This document shows, piece after piece, positions 52,358 through 60,850 of a DNA stretch of 64,000 nucleotides. The stretch's first letter is position 1. Each line of letters begins with the position of its first letter. The position numbers and the translations under genes are program-made. The notes under the pieces were generated by a model. It was not told the origin of the DNA, made no database searches, and saw nothing but the letters and a program-made list of their open reading frames with translations. The DNA is from Pseudomonas sp. SCA2728.1_7 (GTDB lineage: Bacteria; Pseudomonadota; Gammaproteobacteria; Pseudomonadales; Pseudomonadaceae). Location of the stretch: contig NZ_CP073104.1 of assembly GCF_018138145.1 (NCBI RefSeq), positions 1,612,001 through 1,676,000 on the forward strand, read 5' to 3'.

Positions 52358-53257
52358 TCAGAGGGCGACGTGGCTCTCGTTCAGGCGTTCACGCAAAAAT
52401 TCAACCAGCGCCTGCACCGGTCTGGAGGCCTGACGATGTTGCGGGTAAACCGCTGAAAGTGTCAGCGGCTCCGGGCGCAAATCATCCAGCACCGGCACCA
52501 GCCGGCCATCCTTCAGCGCTGCGCCAACGATGAACGTCGGCAGATAAGTAATGCCCATCCCCTGCACCGCCGCATCCCTGAGCAACTCGCCGTTGTTCAC
52601 CCGCATGCGCCCAGTGACGTTGACCAACAGCGGCTTGCCCTGCCCCGCATTGAAACGCCATTGCACCGAACGTCCATGCCCATACGGCAGACAATCATGC
52701 CTGTGCAGATCTTCAGGCTTGAGCGGCGTGCCGCGTTCGGCGAGGTACGCCGGACTGGCGCAGTACACCCGTTCGATCGAGGCGATGCGCCGGGCAATCA
52801 GTGTCGAGTCTTCCAGCACGCCAATGCGCAGTGCCAGATCGTAGCCCTCACCGAGCAAATCCACCGGCCGATCACTCAGATCAACCTCAACCGTGACTTC
52901 TCTATATCGCTGCAAGAACAGCGGCAACAGACAGCCCAGATGCGCCACGGCAAACGACAGCGGCGCACTCACACGAATCGTTCCGCGCGGCTCGGCAGTC
53001 TGCCCGGCGATGCCCTGCTCCACTTGCTCGACTTCGCCCAACAGCCGTAGTGCCGATTCGTAATAACTCTGCCCCAGCGGCGTGACGTCCAGGCGCCGAG
53101 TCGAGCGGTTCAACAACCGCACGCCGAGACGCTCTTCCAACTGCATCAAACGCCGGCTGACGAACTGCTTGGACAGGCCCAACTGATCGGCCGCTGAGGT
53201 GAAGCTGCCGGAGTCCATGACCTGGCAGAAAATACGCATGTCTTCGAACGGGTTCAT
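52358..53257 (-). CDS. LysR-family transcriptional regulator
   Basis: A 299-residue regulator. N-terminal winged HTH (FCQVMDSGSFTSAADQLGLSKQFVSRRLMQLEERLGVRLLNRSTRRL) and a LysR substrate domain (GTIRVSAPLSFAVAHLG, DLALRIGVLEDSTLIAR), of the subgroup often controlling nearby redox or hydrolase genes. ATG 53257 is chosen over the long frame to 53359. It is divergent from the esterase gene 53387-54406, with about 130 bases between, so it probably regulates that gene. Confidence 0.9.
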   Translation of the reverse strand: MNPFEDMRIFCQVMDSGSFTSAADQLGLSKQFVSRRLMQLEERLGVRLLNRSTRRLDVTPLGQSYYESALRLLGEVEQVEQGIAGQTAEPRGTIRVSAPLSFAVAHLGCLLPLFLQRYREVTVEVDLSDRPVDLLGEGYDLALRIGVLEDSTLIARRIASIERVYCASPAYLAERGTPLKPEDLHRHDCLPYGHGRSVQWRFNAGQGKPLLVNVTGRMRVNNGELLRDAAVQGMGITYLPTFIVGAALKDGRLVPVLDDLRPEPLTLSAVYPQHRQASRPVQALVEFLRERLNESHVAL

Positions 53258-53386
53258 TGTCACTCTCTGGTGGACAGTTAAACGCTTTATAGCCGCTTTT
53301 TCACTTCTCGGCACCCTATTAATCTGTGTCCACGGTGTTGAAACCAACCCCCCACACACTCAACAAACTCAAAAATGGAATTGAAC

Positions 53387-54406
53387 ATGAACATCACGAA
53401 AACCCTCACCGCTTCCCTCCTCGCCCTGTCCATCGGCAATGCTTTCGCCGCCGAGACCTCCGGTGTCGAACACAACACCCAAGCCTTCCTCAACGCCCTC
53501 GCCGCCGGCGGTGGCAAACCCCTTGAGCAACTGAGCCCGAAAGACGCCCGTGCAGTACTGACCGGCGCCCAGGCTTCGGTGAAAGTGGATCTGTCGGGAG
53601 TTGAAGTCAGCGACAAGGCGATCAAGGTCAACGGCCAGACGATCAACCTGAAAGTGGTGCGGCCGGCCAAGGTCAAAGGCGAGTTGCCGGTGTTCATGTT
53701 CTTCCACGGTGGCGGCTGGGTCCTCGGTGATTATCCGACCCACCAGCGCCTGATTCGCGACTTGGTGGTGGGCTCTGGCGCCGTCGCGGTGTACGTCGAT
53801 TACACGCCGTCGCCGGAAGCGCAGTACCCGACCGCGATCAATCAGGCTTACGCCGCGACGAAATGGGTGGCAGAAAACGGCAAGGACATCGGTGTCGACG
53901 GCAAGCGTCTGGCGGTGGCCGGCAACAGCGTCGGCGGCAACATGGCGGCGGTCGTGGCGTTGATGGCCAAGGAACAGAAAGCCCCGGCGCTGCGCTTCCA
54001 GTTGCTGATGTGGCCGGTGACCAACGCGCAGTTCGACGACGGTTCGTATCAGCAATTTGCCGAGGGCCACTTCCTCACCAAAGGCATGATGCAGTGGTTC
54101 TGGGACAACTACACCACCAACCCCGCCGAGCGTGCGCAAATCCATGCCTCGCCGCTGAATGCCAGCGCAGAACAGCTCAAAGGCTTGCCTGCGGCACTGG
54201 TGCAGACTGCCGAGTTCGACGTGCTGCGTGACGAAGGCGAAGGCTATGCGCGGCACCTCGATGCGGCCGGCGTGGCGGTGACCTCGGTGCGCTACAACGG
54301 GATGATTCATGACTTCGGCCTGCTCAATCCGTTGAGTCAGATTCCTGAAGTGAAGGCGGCCGTGCGTCAGGCAGCGGCTGAGCTGAAAACCCACTTGCAG
54401 CCTTAA
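53387..54406 (+). CDS. Exported alpha/beta hydrolase (HSL/BFAE-type esterase)
   Basis: A 339-residue protein with a signal peptide (ending AFA). Hormone-sensitive-lipase motif HGGGW (about residue 110), nucleophile Ser in GNSVGG (about 183), acid Asp in FDVLRDEG and His in GMIHDFG complete the triad. The oxyanion HGGG and GxSxG motifs place it in the HSL family that cuts short esters. ATG 53387 is preferred for the signal peptide; an ATG at 53375 is in frame. Divergent from a LysR gene. Substrate unknown. Confidence 0.88.
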   Translation: MNITKTLTASLLALSIGNAFAAETSGVEHNTQAFLNALAAGGGKPLEQLSPKDARAVLTGAQASVKVDLSGVEVSDKAIKVNGQTINLKVVRPAKVKGELPVFMFFHGGGWVLGDYPTHQRLIRDLVVGSGAVAVYVDYTPSPEAQYPTAINQAYAATKWVAENGKDIGVDGKRLAVAGNSVGGNMAAVVALMAKEQKAPALRFQLLMWPVTNAQFDDGSYQQFAEGHFLTKGMMQWFWDNYTTNPAERAQIHASPLNASAEQLKGLPAALVQTAEFDVLRDEGEGYARHLDAAGVAVTSVRYNGMIHDFGLLNPLSQIPEVKAAVRQAAAELKTHLQP

Positions 54407-54410
54407 CGGC

Positions 54411-54486
54411 AAAAGATCGCAGCCTTCGGCAGCTCCTACATTGGAATACGTTCTCCTGTAGGAGCTGCCGCAGGCTGCGATCTTTT
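54411..54486. repeat. Inverted pair of GATCGCAGCC-type REP sequences
   Basis: AAAAGATCGCAGCC...CAGCTCCTACA and its complement facing each other around about 14 bases. A possible transcript end for the esterase gene. Confidence 0.88.
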
Positions 54487-54514
54487 CACTTGCAGACACC
54501 GCGGAGCCAAGGTC

Positions 54515-55942
54515 ATGACATTTTTCTACACCCACCTGCTGTCCTGGAGCGCCGCCCTGCTGCTGCTCGACGCCGTGCTCTGGCACTTCTCGCCCTTCAC
54601 CCATCGCGCCCCGAGAGTCGCTGTGCGGTTGGTGCTGTTTCTGGCGTTCACGGCGCTGGTGATCAACGCCGGCGTCAGTCCGTTGCAAGCACCACAATTT
54701 ACCGATGACCGCGTGGCGCAGTTGGGTGCGACGGCGTTGGGGATTCTCTGGTGGCTCTACGCCGCTCGCGTGTTGACCGAAGTGATCGGGCTGGCGCTGA
54801 TGCGCCGCATCGGCCACAGCGGTCGTTTGCTCCAGGACGTGATCGGCGCATTGGTGTTTCTGGTGGCCACCGTCGCCGCGGCCGGTTACGTGCTGGAGCT
54901 GCCGGTGAAAGGTTTGCTGGCAACCTCCGGCGTGGTGGCGATTGTTGTCGGTCTGGCGCTGCAAAGCACCTTGGCCGATGTGTTTTCCGGGATCGTGCTC
55001 AACACCACCAAGCCGTATCAGGTGGATGATTTCGTGGTGATCGACGGCGTCGAAGGCAAGGTCTTCGACATCGACTGGCGCGCTACGCACCTGCTGACCA
55101 GCGCCGGGACCATGGCGGTGGTGCCGAACTCGGTGGCGGCCAAGGCGAAGATCGTCAACCTCAGCCGTCCGAACAACATGCACGGCGTGTCGATCAGCAT
55201 CCAGGTGCCGAATCACATCCGCCCGCGCCGGGTACTCGATGCGCTTGATCGCACCTTGCAGGGCAGCAGTTCTCTGTTGCTGACGCCAGCGCCGAAAGCC
55301 GTGCTGAAAGAGGCCGGCGAAACCATGTCGGAGTACGTCGCCAGCGGCTTCATCGCCGAGCTCGGCAAGAAAAGCGAAGTGCGCAATCAACTGTTCGACC
55401 TCGCCCACCGGCATCTTGAAGCGGCGGGCATTTCGCGGCATCCGGACGGCGTGATCGAGCCGTCGAGCCGCGCCCGCGCGTTGCTCGATGAAGTGAAAAT
55501 CTTCCGCTCGCTGAGCAGTGATGAGCGCGATCGCCTCGCCGAATCGATGGTTGCGCAACAGTACGCGGCAGGCCAAGTGGTGCTGGATCTGGATGAAGTG
55601 CCGGACAGTCTGTTTGTGATTGCCACCGGCGTGGTCAGCGCGACTGTGCCTGACGGTGACAGCAAGGTCGAGGCCGGGCGCATGGGGCCGAGTGAGGTCA
55701 TGGGTGAACAGAGCATCCTCGCGGATACACCGTCGCAGGCGACGTTCACGGCGTTGACCTCGAGCATCATTTATCGTCTCGACAAGAGCCTCACTCGCGA
55801 GTGCATGGAGCAGCGTACGGAGGTGGGTCGGGCGTTGAATAAATTGCAGGCGGTGCGTCAGCAGAACAGTCGCCTCGCGTTGATGGGCAAACCGGTGGCG
55901 GTGAGGAAAGGTGGGTTTTTGGGTTGGTTGCAGAAGCGCTGA
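54515..55942 (+). CDS. MscS-type small-conductance channel with cyclic-nucleotide-binding domain
   Basis: A 475-residue membrane protein. Four to five helices precede an MscS core (VKGLLATSGVVAIVVGLALQSTLADVFSGIVL, about residues 128-160, forming the pore helix) and beta domain (YQVDDFVVIDGVEGKVFDIDWRATHLLT). From about residue 330 a cNMP-binding domain follows (IFRSLSSDERDRLAESM, VSATVPDGDSKVEAGRMGPSEVMGEQSIL). Such fusions are gated by ligand as well as tension. The Arg expected in the phosphate cassette is not clear, so nucleotide binding is uncertain. Stand-alone gene after a REP pair. Confidence 0.88.
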   Translation: MTFFYTHLLSWSAALLLLDAVLWHFSPFTHRAPRVAVRLVLFLAFTALVINAGVSPLQAPQFTDDRVAQLGATALGILWWLYAARVLTEVIGLALMRRIGHSGRLLQDVIGALVFLVATVAAAGYVLELPVKGLLATSGVVAIVVGLALQSTLADVFSGIVLNTTKPYQVDDFVVIDGVEGKVFDIDWRATHLLTSAGTMAVVPNSVAAKAKIVNLSRPNNMHGVSISIQVPNHIRPRRVLDALDRTLQGSSSLLLTPAPKAVLKEAGETMSEYVASGFIAELGKKSEVRNQLFDLAHRHLEAAGISRHPDGVIEPSSRARALLDEVKIFRSLSSDERDRLAESMVAQQYAAGQVVLDLDEVPDSLFVIATGVVSATVPDGDSKVEAGRMGPSEVMGEQSILADTPSQATFTALTSSIIYRLDKSLTRECMEQRTEVGRALNKLQAVRQQNSRLALMGKPVAVRKGGFLGWLQKR

Positions 55943-55963
55943 AGCGGCAAGATCAAGATCAAA

Positions 55964-56135
55964 AGCCTCCCCCTCACCCCAGCCCTCTCCCCCAAGGGGG
56001 CGAGGGGGAAGGGAGCCGATCTCCGTGTGCTTCAAGTCCGGAGTTCGACTCGATTCCCCAGGTCGGTGTATTCCGAAAGAGCCCCTCGGTCAGTCCCCTC
56101 TCCCTCTGGGAGAGGGCTAGGGTGAGGGGCTTTTC
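55964..56135. repeat. Pair of GAGAGGG palindromic repeats
   Basis: Two related hairpin-forming elements (CCCTCACCCCAGCCCTCTCC and GAGAGGGCTAGGGTGAGGGG) in inverted orientation, as at 23837-23983. They lie between convergent genes. Confidence 0.75.
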
Positions 56136-56149
56136 AAACTCACACCGAA

Positions 56150-56773
56150 TTACTTGGCAGTGAACTTGGTATAGCTGTTGATCAGGTTGCGATAGTTAGG
56201 CAGACGCTCCGATAGCAGATGCGCCAAACCTTCCATGTCGTTACGCCAATCACCCTGCAGCTCGCACGCCACCGAGAACCAGTTCAGCAGGTGTGCACCC
56301 GCCGCCGACATCCGCGCCCACGCCGCTTGTTGCACGGTGGTATTGAACGTGCCCGACGAGTCAGTCACCACAAACACTTCATAGCCTTCAGCAATCGCCG
56401 ACAAGGTCGGGAACGCTACGCAAACGTCCGTCACCACACCGGCGATGATCAGTTGCTTGCGACCGGTCGCCTTGATCGCTTTGACGAAGTCTTCGTTGTC
56501 CCAGGCATTGATCTGGCCTGGACGCTGAATGAACGGTGCATCCGGAAACTGCTCGCGCAATTCAGGCACGATCGGGCCGTTCGGGCCTGCGTCGAAACTG
56601 GTGGTCAGAATGGTCGGCAGCTTGAAGAACTTGGCGATGTCGCCCAGCGCCAGCACGTTGTTCTTGAATTCGTTCGGGGTGAAATCCTGAACCAGCGAGA
56701 TCAGGCCGGTCTGGTGATCGACCAGCAATACAACCGCATCATCTTTGTTCAGACGTGTGTAAGGAACGCTCAT
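56150..56773 (-). CDS. ycaC: YcaC-type isochorismatase-family hydrolase
   Basis: A 207-residue cytosolic enzyme of the isochorismatase-like cysteine hydrolases. It matches remembered E. coli YcaC along most of its length: VLLVDHQTGLISLV with catalytic Asp19, FIQRPGQINAWDNEDFVKA, and IIAGVVTDVCVAF with nucleophile Cys118, ending with WRNDMEGLAHLL. Physiological substrate unsettled. Last gene of a probable four-gene run (DoxX, ABM, amidohydrolase, YcaC), 70 bases after the amidohydrolase stop. Confidence 0.88.
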   Translation of the reverse strand: MSVPYTRLNKDDAVVLLVDHQTGLISLVQDFTPNEFKNNVLALGDIAKFFKLPTILTTSFDAGPNGPIVPELREQFPDAPFIQRPGQINAWDNEDFVKAIKATGRKQLIIAGVVTDVCVAFPTLSAIAEGYEVFVVTDSSGTFNTTVQQAAWARMSAAGAHLLNWFSVACELQGDWRNDMEGLAHLLSERLPNYRNLINSYTKFTAK

Positions 56774-56843
56774 GGGAAAACTCCTGATGGACGGATGGAT
56801 GAAGCGTTGAGCGCCGACCGGATGGTCGGCGCCTTAGGGGGAA

Positions 56844-58682
56844 TCAGAAGGCGAAGCAGGAACAGCCGAACGCGCCCCAGAAACCGGCGAAGTCACTGAC
56901 CGGTGCGTTCGACATCCGCGCCTTTTCATGGCTGTGGGTGTGCACCGCACACGGCCCGCTGCACTGGTGAACCTGCGCCTGCAACGGCGAATTCGGCCGC
57001 CAGTGGCCCGGGACTTTCACCACCGGCGACCAGTCCGGCAGCACTGGAATCGAACGCGGGCCGAGGTCTTCGAAGTTGCCGGCGGCATAAACAATCTTGC
57101 CGCCGACCACGGTCAGCACCGACTCGATCCACTTGATTGCTTCTTCCTCGACATGGAAGAAGTCCGCGCTCAGCGCTGCCAGATCCGCCAGTTGCCCGAC
57201 CTTGATCTGACCTTTCTTGCCCTGCTCCGAGGAGAACCAGGCGCTGCCGTGGGTGAACAGTTCCAGCGCGGTGGTGCGCGGCAGACCTTCTTCGTATAGG
57301 GCCAGACCACCAACGGTGCGACCGCTGACCATCCAGTACAGCGAAGTCCACGGGTTGTAGCTGGAAACGCGCGTGGCATCGGTGCCGGCGCCGACCGGTA
57401 CGCCTTCGGCGAGCATGCGCTTGATCGGTGGCGTCGCTTCGGCGGCTTGCTTGCCGTAGCGGTCGACAAAGTATTCGCCCTGAAAGGCCATGCGATCCTG
57501 AATCGCAATGCCGCCGCCCAGTGCTTTCACACGCTCGATGTTCTGCGGGGTGATGGTTTCGGCGTGGTCGAAGAACCACGGCAAGCCATTGAACGGAATG
57601 TCGCGGTTGACCTTCTCGAACACGTCGAGCATGCGGCTGATCGACTCGTTGTAAGTCGCGTGCAAACGGAACGGCCAGCGCTGTTCAACCAAGTGGCGCA
57701 CCACCGGCTCCAGCTCTTCTTCCATGGTTTGCGGCAGGTCCGGGCGCGGTTCGAGGAAGTCTTCAAAGTCCGCCGCCGAGAACACCAGCATTTCGCCGGC
57801 GCCGTTGTGGCGCAGGAAGTCGTCGCCCTGATGCAACTTGACGCTGCCGGTCCAGTTCTGGAAATCGCTCAGTTCTTCTTTCGGCTTCTGGGTGAACAGG
57901 TTGTAGGCGATGCGCACGGTCAACTGGTCGTCCTTGGCCAGTTGTTCGATCACCTGATAATCATCCGGGTAGTTCTGGAAACCACCGCCGGCGTCGATCG
58001 CGCTGGTCAGGCCGAGGCGATTGAGTTCGCGCATGAACTGGCGGGTCGAGTTGACCTGATATTCCAGCGGCAGCTTCGGCCCCTTGGCCAGCGTCGAGTA
58101 GAGAATCATCGCGTTCGGTCGCGCGACCAGCATGCCGGTCGGGTTGCCATTGCTGTCACGGACGATCTCGCCACCCGGCGGGTTCGGCGTGTCGCGGGTG
58201 TAACCGGCGACGCGCAGCGCGGCGCGGTTGAGCAGCGCGCGGTCATACAGGTGCAGGATAAACACCGGGGTGTCCGGCGCGGCCTGGTTGATCTCTTCGA
58301 GGGTCGGCATGCGTTTTTCGGCGAACTGGAATTCGTTCCAGCCACCGACCACGCGCACCCATTGCGGGGTCGGTGTGCGGTCAGCCTGATCCTTGAGCAT
58401 GCGCAGCGCATCGGCCAGCGACGGCACGCCTTCCCAGCGCAGTTCGAGGTTGTAGTTCAAACCGCCACGGATCAAGTGCAAGTGCGAGTCGTTGAGACCC
58501 GGAATGACGCAGCGGCCATGCATATCGACCACTTGCGTGTTTGGCCCGCGCAGGGCCATGGCCTGGTTGTCGTTGCCAACGACCACGAAGCGGCCGTCGG
58601 TGATCGCCACGGCACTGGCCAGCGGCTTGGTGCGGTCGACGGTGTGAAATTGGCCATTGAACAGAATCAGATCGGCGCTCAT
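56844..58682 (-). CDS. YtcJ-like metal-dependent amidohydrolase
   Basis: A 612-residue member of the amidohydrolase_3 group. N-terminal composite beta domain, metal motif GLNDSHLHLIRGG (about residues 62-74), a KLHQGDD segment, FRLHATYNES and DHAETIT as further His ligands, and GAGTDATRVSSYNPW near the end with the catalytic Asp. The C-terminus carries a His/Cys-rich tail (HQCSGPCAVHTHSHEK and GAFGCSCFAF). Substrate unknown. It sits in a run with a YcaC hydrolase, an ABM monooxygenase-like protein and a DoxX membrane protein. Confidence 0.88.
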   Translation of the reverse strand: MSADLILFNGQFHTVDRTKPLASAVAITDGRFVVVGNDNQAMALRGPNTQVVDMHGRCVIPGLNDSHLHLIRGGLNYNLELRWEGVPSLADALRMLKDQADRTPTPQWVRVVGGWNEFQFAEKRMPTLEEINQAAPDTPVFILHLYDRALLNRAALRVAGYTRDTPNPPGGEIVRDSNGNPTGMLVARPNAMILYSTLAKGPKLPLEYQVNSTRQFMRELNRLGLTSAIDAGGGFQNYPDDYQVIEQLAKDDQLTVRIAYNLFTQKPKEELSDFQNWTGSVKLHQGDDFLRHNGAGEMLVFSAADFEDFLEPRPDLPQTMEEELEPVVRHLVEQRWPFRLHATYNESISRMLDVFEKVNRDIPFNGLPWFFDHAETITPQNIERVKALGGGIAIQDRMAFQGEYFVDRYGKQAAEATPPIKRMLAEGVPVGAGTDATRVSSYNPWTSLYWMVSGRTVGGLALYEEGLPRTTALELFTHGSAWFSSEQGKKGQIKVGQLADLAALSADFFHVEEEAIKWIESVLTVVGGKIVYAAGNFEDLGPRSIPVLPDWSPVVKVPGHWRPNSPLQAQVHQCSGPCAVHTHSHEKARMSNAPVSDFAGFWGAFGCSCFAF

Positions 58683-58725
58683 CGCAGTTCCTCAAGCAAA
58701 GTGAAAAGGAGCAAACCCCGCGCGC

Positions 58726-59352
58726 TCAGCGTGGCGAGGTCTCTTGGGAATCGAGGTGTTCATGGGCCTGACTGGCTTCGAGCCACGGCGTAAACAAACG
58801 AGTGACCGGCGGCATCACCACGTACACCACCGACAGAACGATGGTCAGGGTGATCAGGAACGTGGCGACTACGTAATTGGACAGGATCGGATGTAGCGCC
58901 AGCAGCGGCCCCCAGATCAGCGGCACCAGCAAGGTGTGCGGCAAAATCACCAGCAGCGAGACCACCGCTTGCTTCCAGCGCGGCGGCGGCGAAGCGGCAT
59001 CCGACAGTGGCGAGAACCAGAATTCATTGATCGGCGCGACTTCGGTCTGATCGCCGTCAGCCAGCATCGGCGCTGCTTCGGCGACCAGTGCCTGACGCTG
59101 CGGCGACTCCAGCCAGCCTTGCATCGATTCGGTGGAACTGAAGCGCAGTACGCAGGTGTAGAAGTCGAGACGGCCGCGCTTGCCGCGCACCACGTCCACG
59201 CCGAGATGGCCTTCACGCTGCCCCGCCACCCGGACGATATTGCGCAGCCAGGCCTCGTACGCCGACTCGAAACCGGCCTTGACCCGGTGTTTGATGATCA
59301 GCGTGACCGTCTCATCGGCCCCCGGTGACTGTGGATTGAGGACTTCAGGCAT
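58726..59352 (-). CDS. ABM-domain protein with C-terminal membrane helices
   Basis: A 208-residue protein. Residues about 15-110 form an antibiotic-biosynthesis-monooxygenase (dimeric alpha-beta barrel) domain (TLIIKHRVKAGFESAYEAWLRNI, GHLGVDVVR, YTCVLRFSS), and the rest has two to three helices (VVSLLVILPHTLLVPLIWGPLLAL, VATFLITLTIVLSVVYVVMPPV). Similar ABM-membrane proteins are known in Pseudomonas. ATG 59352 overlaps the DoxX stop by eight bases, showing coupling. Role unknown, perhaps redox stress. Confidence 0.85.
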   Translation of the reverse strand: MPEVLNPQSPGADETVTLIIKHRVKAGFESAYEAWLRNIVRVAGQREGHLGVDVVRGKRGRLDFYTCVLRFSSTESMQGWLESPQRQALVAEAAPMLADGDQTEVAPINEFWFSPLSDAASPPPRWKQAVVSLLVILPHTLLVPLIWGPLLALHPILSNYVVATFLITLTIVLSVVYVVMPPVTRLFTPWLEASQAHEHLDSQETSPR

Positions 59353-59758
59353 AACGCAGCACTCCGGGCAAACGAACAGAAATCGCCAGCCGTCCCGGCC
59401 CGGCAATCAACACAGTGGTAAACACGATCAACAGCAACCAGCCGAACTGCCCTTCGGCCACACTCCATTGCGGATGCACGACCAGCAGTGCCACCAGCAG
59501 CACAAAGAGAATAGGCACGCAGGCCAATCGCGCCAGTAACCCAGCGACGATCAGTAGCGGACAGAGGACTTCGGCGAAGATCGCCAGAATCAGGGTGAGG
59601 TGAGATCCGAGGTGGAACGGGTCCTCGATCAGTTGCAGTTGCGCGGTGAAGTCGAGCAACTTGGGCAAGCCGTGGACCCACAGCAAAAACAACCCGCCGC
59701 TGACCCGCAGGAACAGCAAACCGATGTCGCGTGCCCGTTCATCTGTTGAGGCATTCAT
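59345..59758 (-). CDS. DoxX-family membrane protein
   Basis: A 137-residue protein with about four membrane helices and the DoxX pattern (LLFLRVSGGLFLLWVHGLPKLLDF, ILAIFAEVLCPLLIVAGLLARLACVPILFVLLVALLVVHP). First gene of the four-gene minus-strand run, overlapping the ABM gene by eight bases. DoxX proteins are linked to redox or thiosulfate metabolism, but function here is open. Confidence 0.87.
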   Translation of the reverse strand: MNASTDERARDIGLLFLRVSGGLFLLWVHGLPKLLDFTAQLQLIEDPFHLGSHLTLILAIFAEVLCPLLIVAGLLARLACVPILFVLLVALLVVHPQWSVAEGQFGWLLLIVFTTVLIAGPGRLAISVRLPGVLRYA

Positions 59759-59874
59759 GACCCGACCCTTGAAATGTCATTGGCTGGAATCATGCCAATG
59801 ATGGTCGGGAGGAAATTGGATGGGTGTGCTCAGTTCTACGGCGTGCCAGGATTTTTGAAACACCGCAGAACACT

Positions 59875-59960
59875 GTGGGAGCGAGCCTGCTCGCGAAGGC
59901 GTCGGGTCAGTTATAAATACTTGAATGACACACCGCTTTCGCGAGCAGGCTCGCTCCCAC
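59875..59960. repeat. REP pair (inverted)
   Basis: GTGGGAGCGAGCCTGCTCGC at 59875 and its complement ending at 59960, directly downstream of a DUF6124 gene. Confidence 0.9.
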
Positions 59961-59971
59961 AGGGGGTGTGC

Positions 59972-60331
59972 TTAGGCAGGTGGTTCGAGGTTATCCAGCA
60001 CCCGATTCACTGCCAGCTCACCGAGCATGATCAACTGCGCAATCCCCAACAACGCCCGGCGCTGCGGCGCGGGCAACAGATGGGCGACGTCCTGGGCGAT
60101 GGTCTTGGCCGAGGCGAGTGTTTCGCTGGCGTCGGTCAGCAGTTCTTCGGCTTTGGTGTCGGCGGTTACGGCATACATGCCGCGAGTTCTGCGTGGAGGT
60201 GGTGTGGAGCCGGGTGGAAGGAGGTAGTGGTCGAGGGCGCGGTCGGCGGCTTCGTGGAGTTTTCGGGAATCGATGGATTCGTAGGGGGATGTGGGGTCGA
60301 TGTCTGGTGGGTTGGGTGTAACTTTGAACAT
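59972..60331 (-). CDS. DUF6124-family small protein, second copy
   Basis: A 119-residue paralogue of the protein at 23124-23495. Shared blocks: SIDSRKLHEAADRALDHYL, EELLTDASETLASAKTI and IAQLIMLGELAVNRVL. ATG 60331 has AGGAGATTC upstream. Function unknown. As with the other copy, a conserved leader (60384-60593) precedes it, although the two genes are 37 kb apart. Confidence 0.78.
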   Translation of the reverse strand: MFKVTPNPPDIDPTSPYESIDSRKLHEAADRALDHYLLPPGSTPPPRRTRGMYAVTADTKAEELLTDASETLASAKTIAQDVAHLLPAPQRRALLGIAQLIMLGELAVNRVLDNLEPPA

Positions 60332-60383
60332 GGTGAATCTCCTGTCCTAGGTTAACCACCATGACCTGTCGCTAAACAAATAA

Positions 60384-60593
60384 TGGTGGCAGCTGCACGC
60401 AGGTTAGCGAACCGGGAGGAACAGGAACCCGGCAGACCCGAAGGCCTCCCGCGCGCAGCCGCCATAACATCAATTGCAAAAAGACAATCTGCAAAGACGT
60501 AGGGTGCACTGTGCGCCTGTATCCAATTCGGGTCGCTAAACCCGATCGCTGAACTATTCAGCGACCACCAAACGATAGAGACCGGACCACAAG
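60384..60593 (-). ncRNA. Conserved structured leader of the DUF6124 gene, copy 2
   Basis: The core 60384-60468 shares GTTATGGCGG, GCGCGGGAGGC, TTCG, GTCTGCCGGGTT and GCAGCTGCCACC (minus strand) with 23551-23633. The stem GGCCTTCGGGTC and the pairing CCGGG/CCCGG are conserved with base changes on both sides relative to copy 1, as expected of a folded RNA. Farther upstream, a CGATCGCTGA...TCAGCGA hairpin is also shared. An open frame over this region (60352-60708) is judged non-coding. The rest of the gap to 60726 holds nothing recognisable. Confidence 0.62.
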
Positions 60594-60726
60594 CGCACAA
60601 GCCGGCGGATTCTGGCGTAGCTGTAGGCAAAGGCGCAAGGTTGCGTAGCCTGAAAGAGTGTCTGAGGGTGTTGCTTAAACGGCGATGTTTAAAGCACCAA
60701 GAACTCAAGCATCACACCAAACCAAT

Positions 60727-60814
60727 GTAGGAGTGAGCCTGCTCGCGATAGCGGTTTAGCGGCCACCATCATCTATGACTGACGAACCGCTATCGCGAGC
60801 AGGCTCACTCCTAC
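60727..60814. repeat. REP pair (inverted)
   Basis: GTAGGAGTGAGCCTGCTCGC at 60727 and the complement ending at 60814, between the DUF6124 leader and the 3' end of a LysR gene. Confidence 0.9.
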
Positions 60815-60850
60815 AGGGGATCGATGTGTTTGTGAGATTTGCGCAGGGAT

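Noticed and set aside
53369..56035. An 888-codon open frame on the minus strand
   Set aside because: It is antisense to a well-supported esterase and a channel gene, and its translation is low-complexity and His/Arg-rich without any domain. It is a GC-rich shadow frame.
60352..60708. 118-codon open frame upstream of the second DUF6124 gene
   Set aside because: It overlaps the conserved structured leader, no similar frame is preserved in the first leader copy, and the translation is unlike a folded protein.
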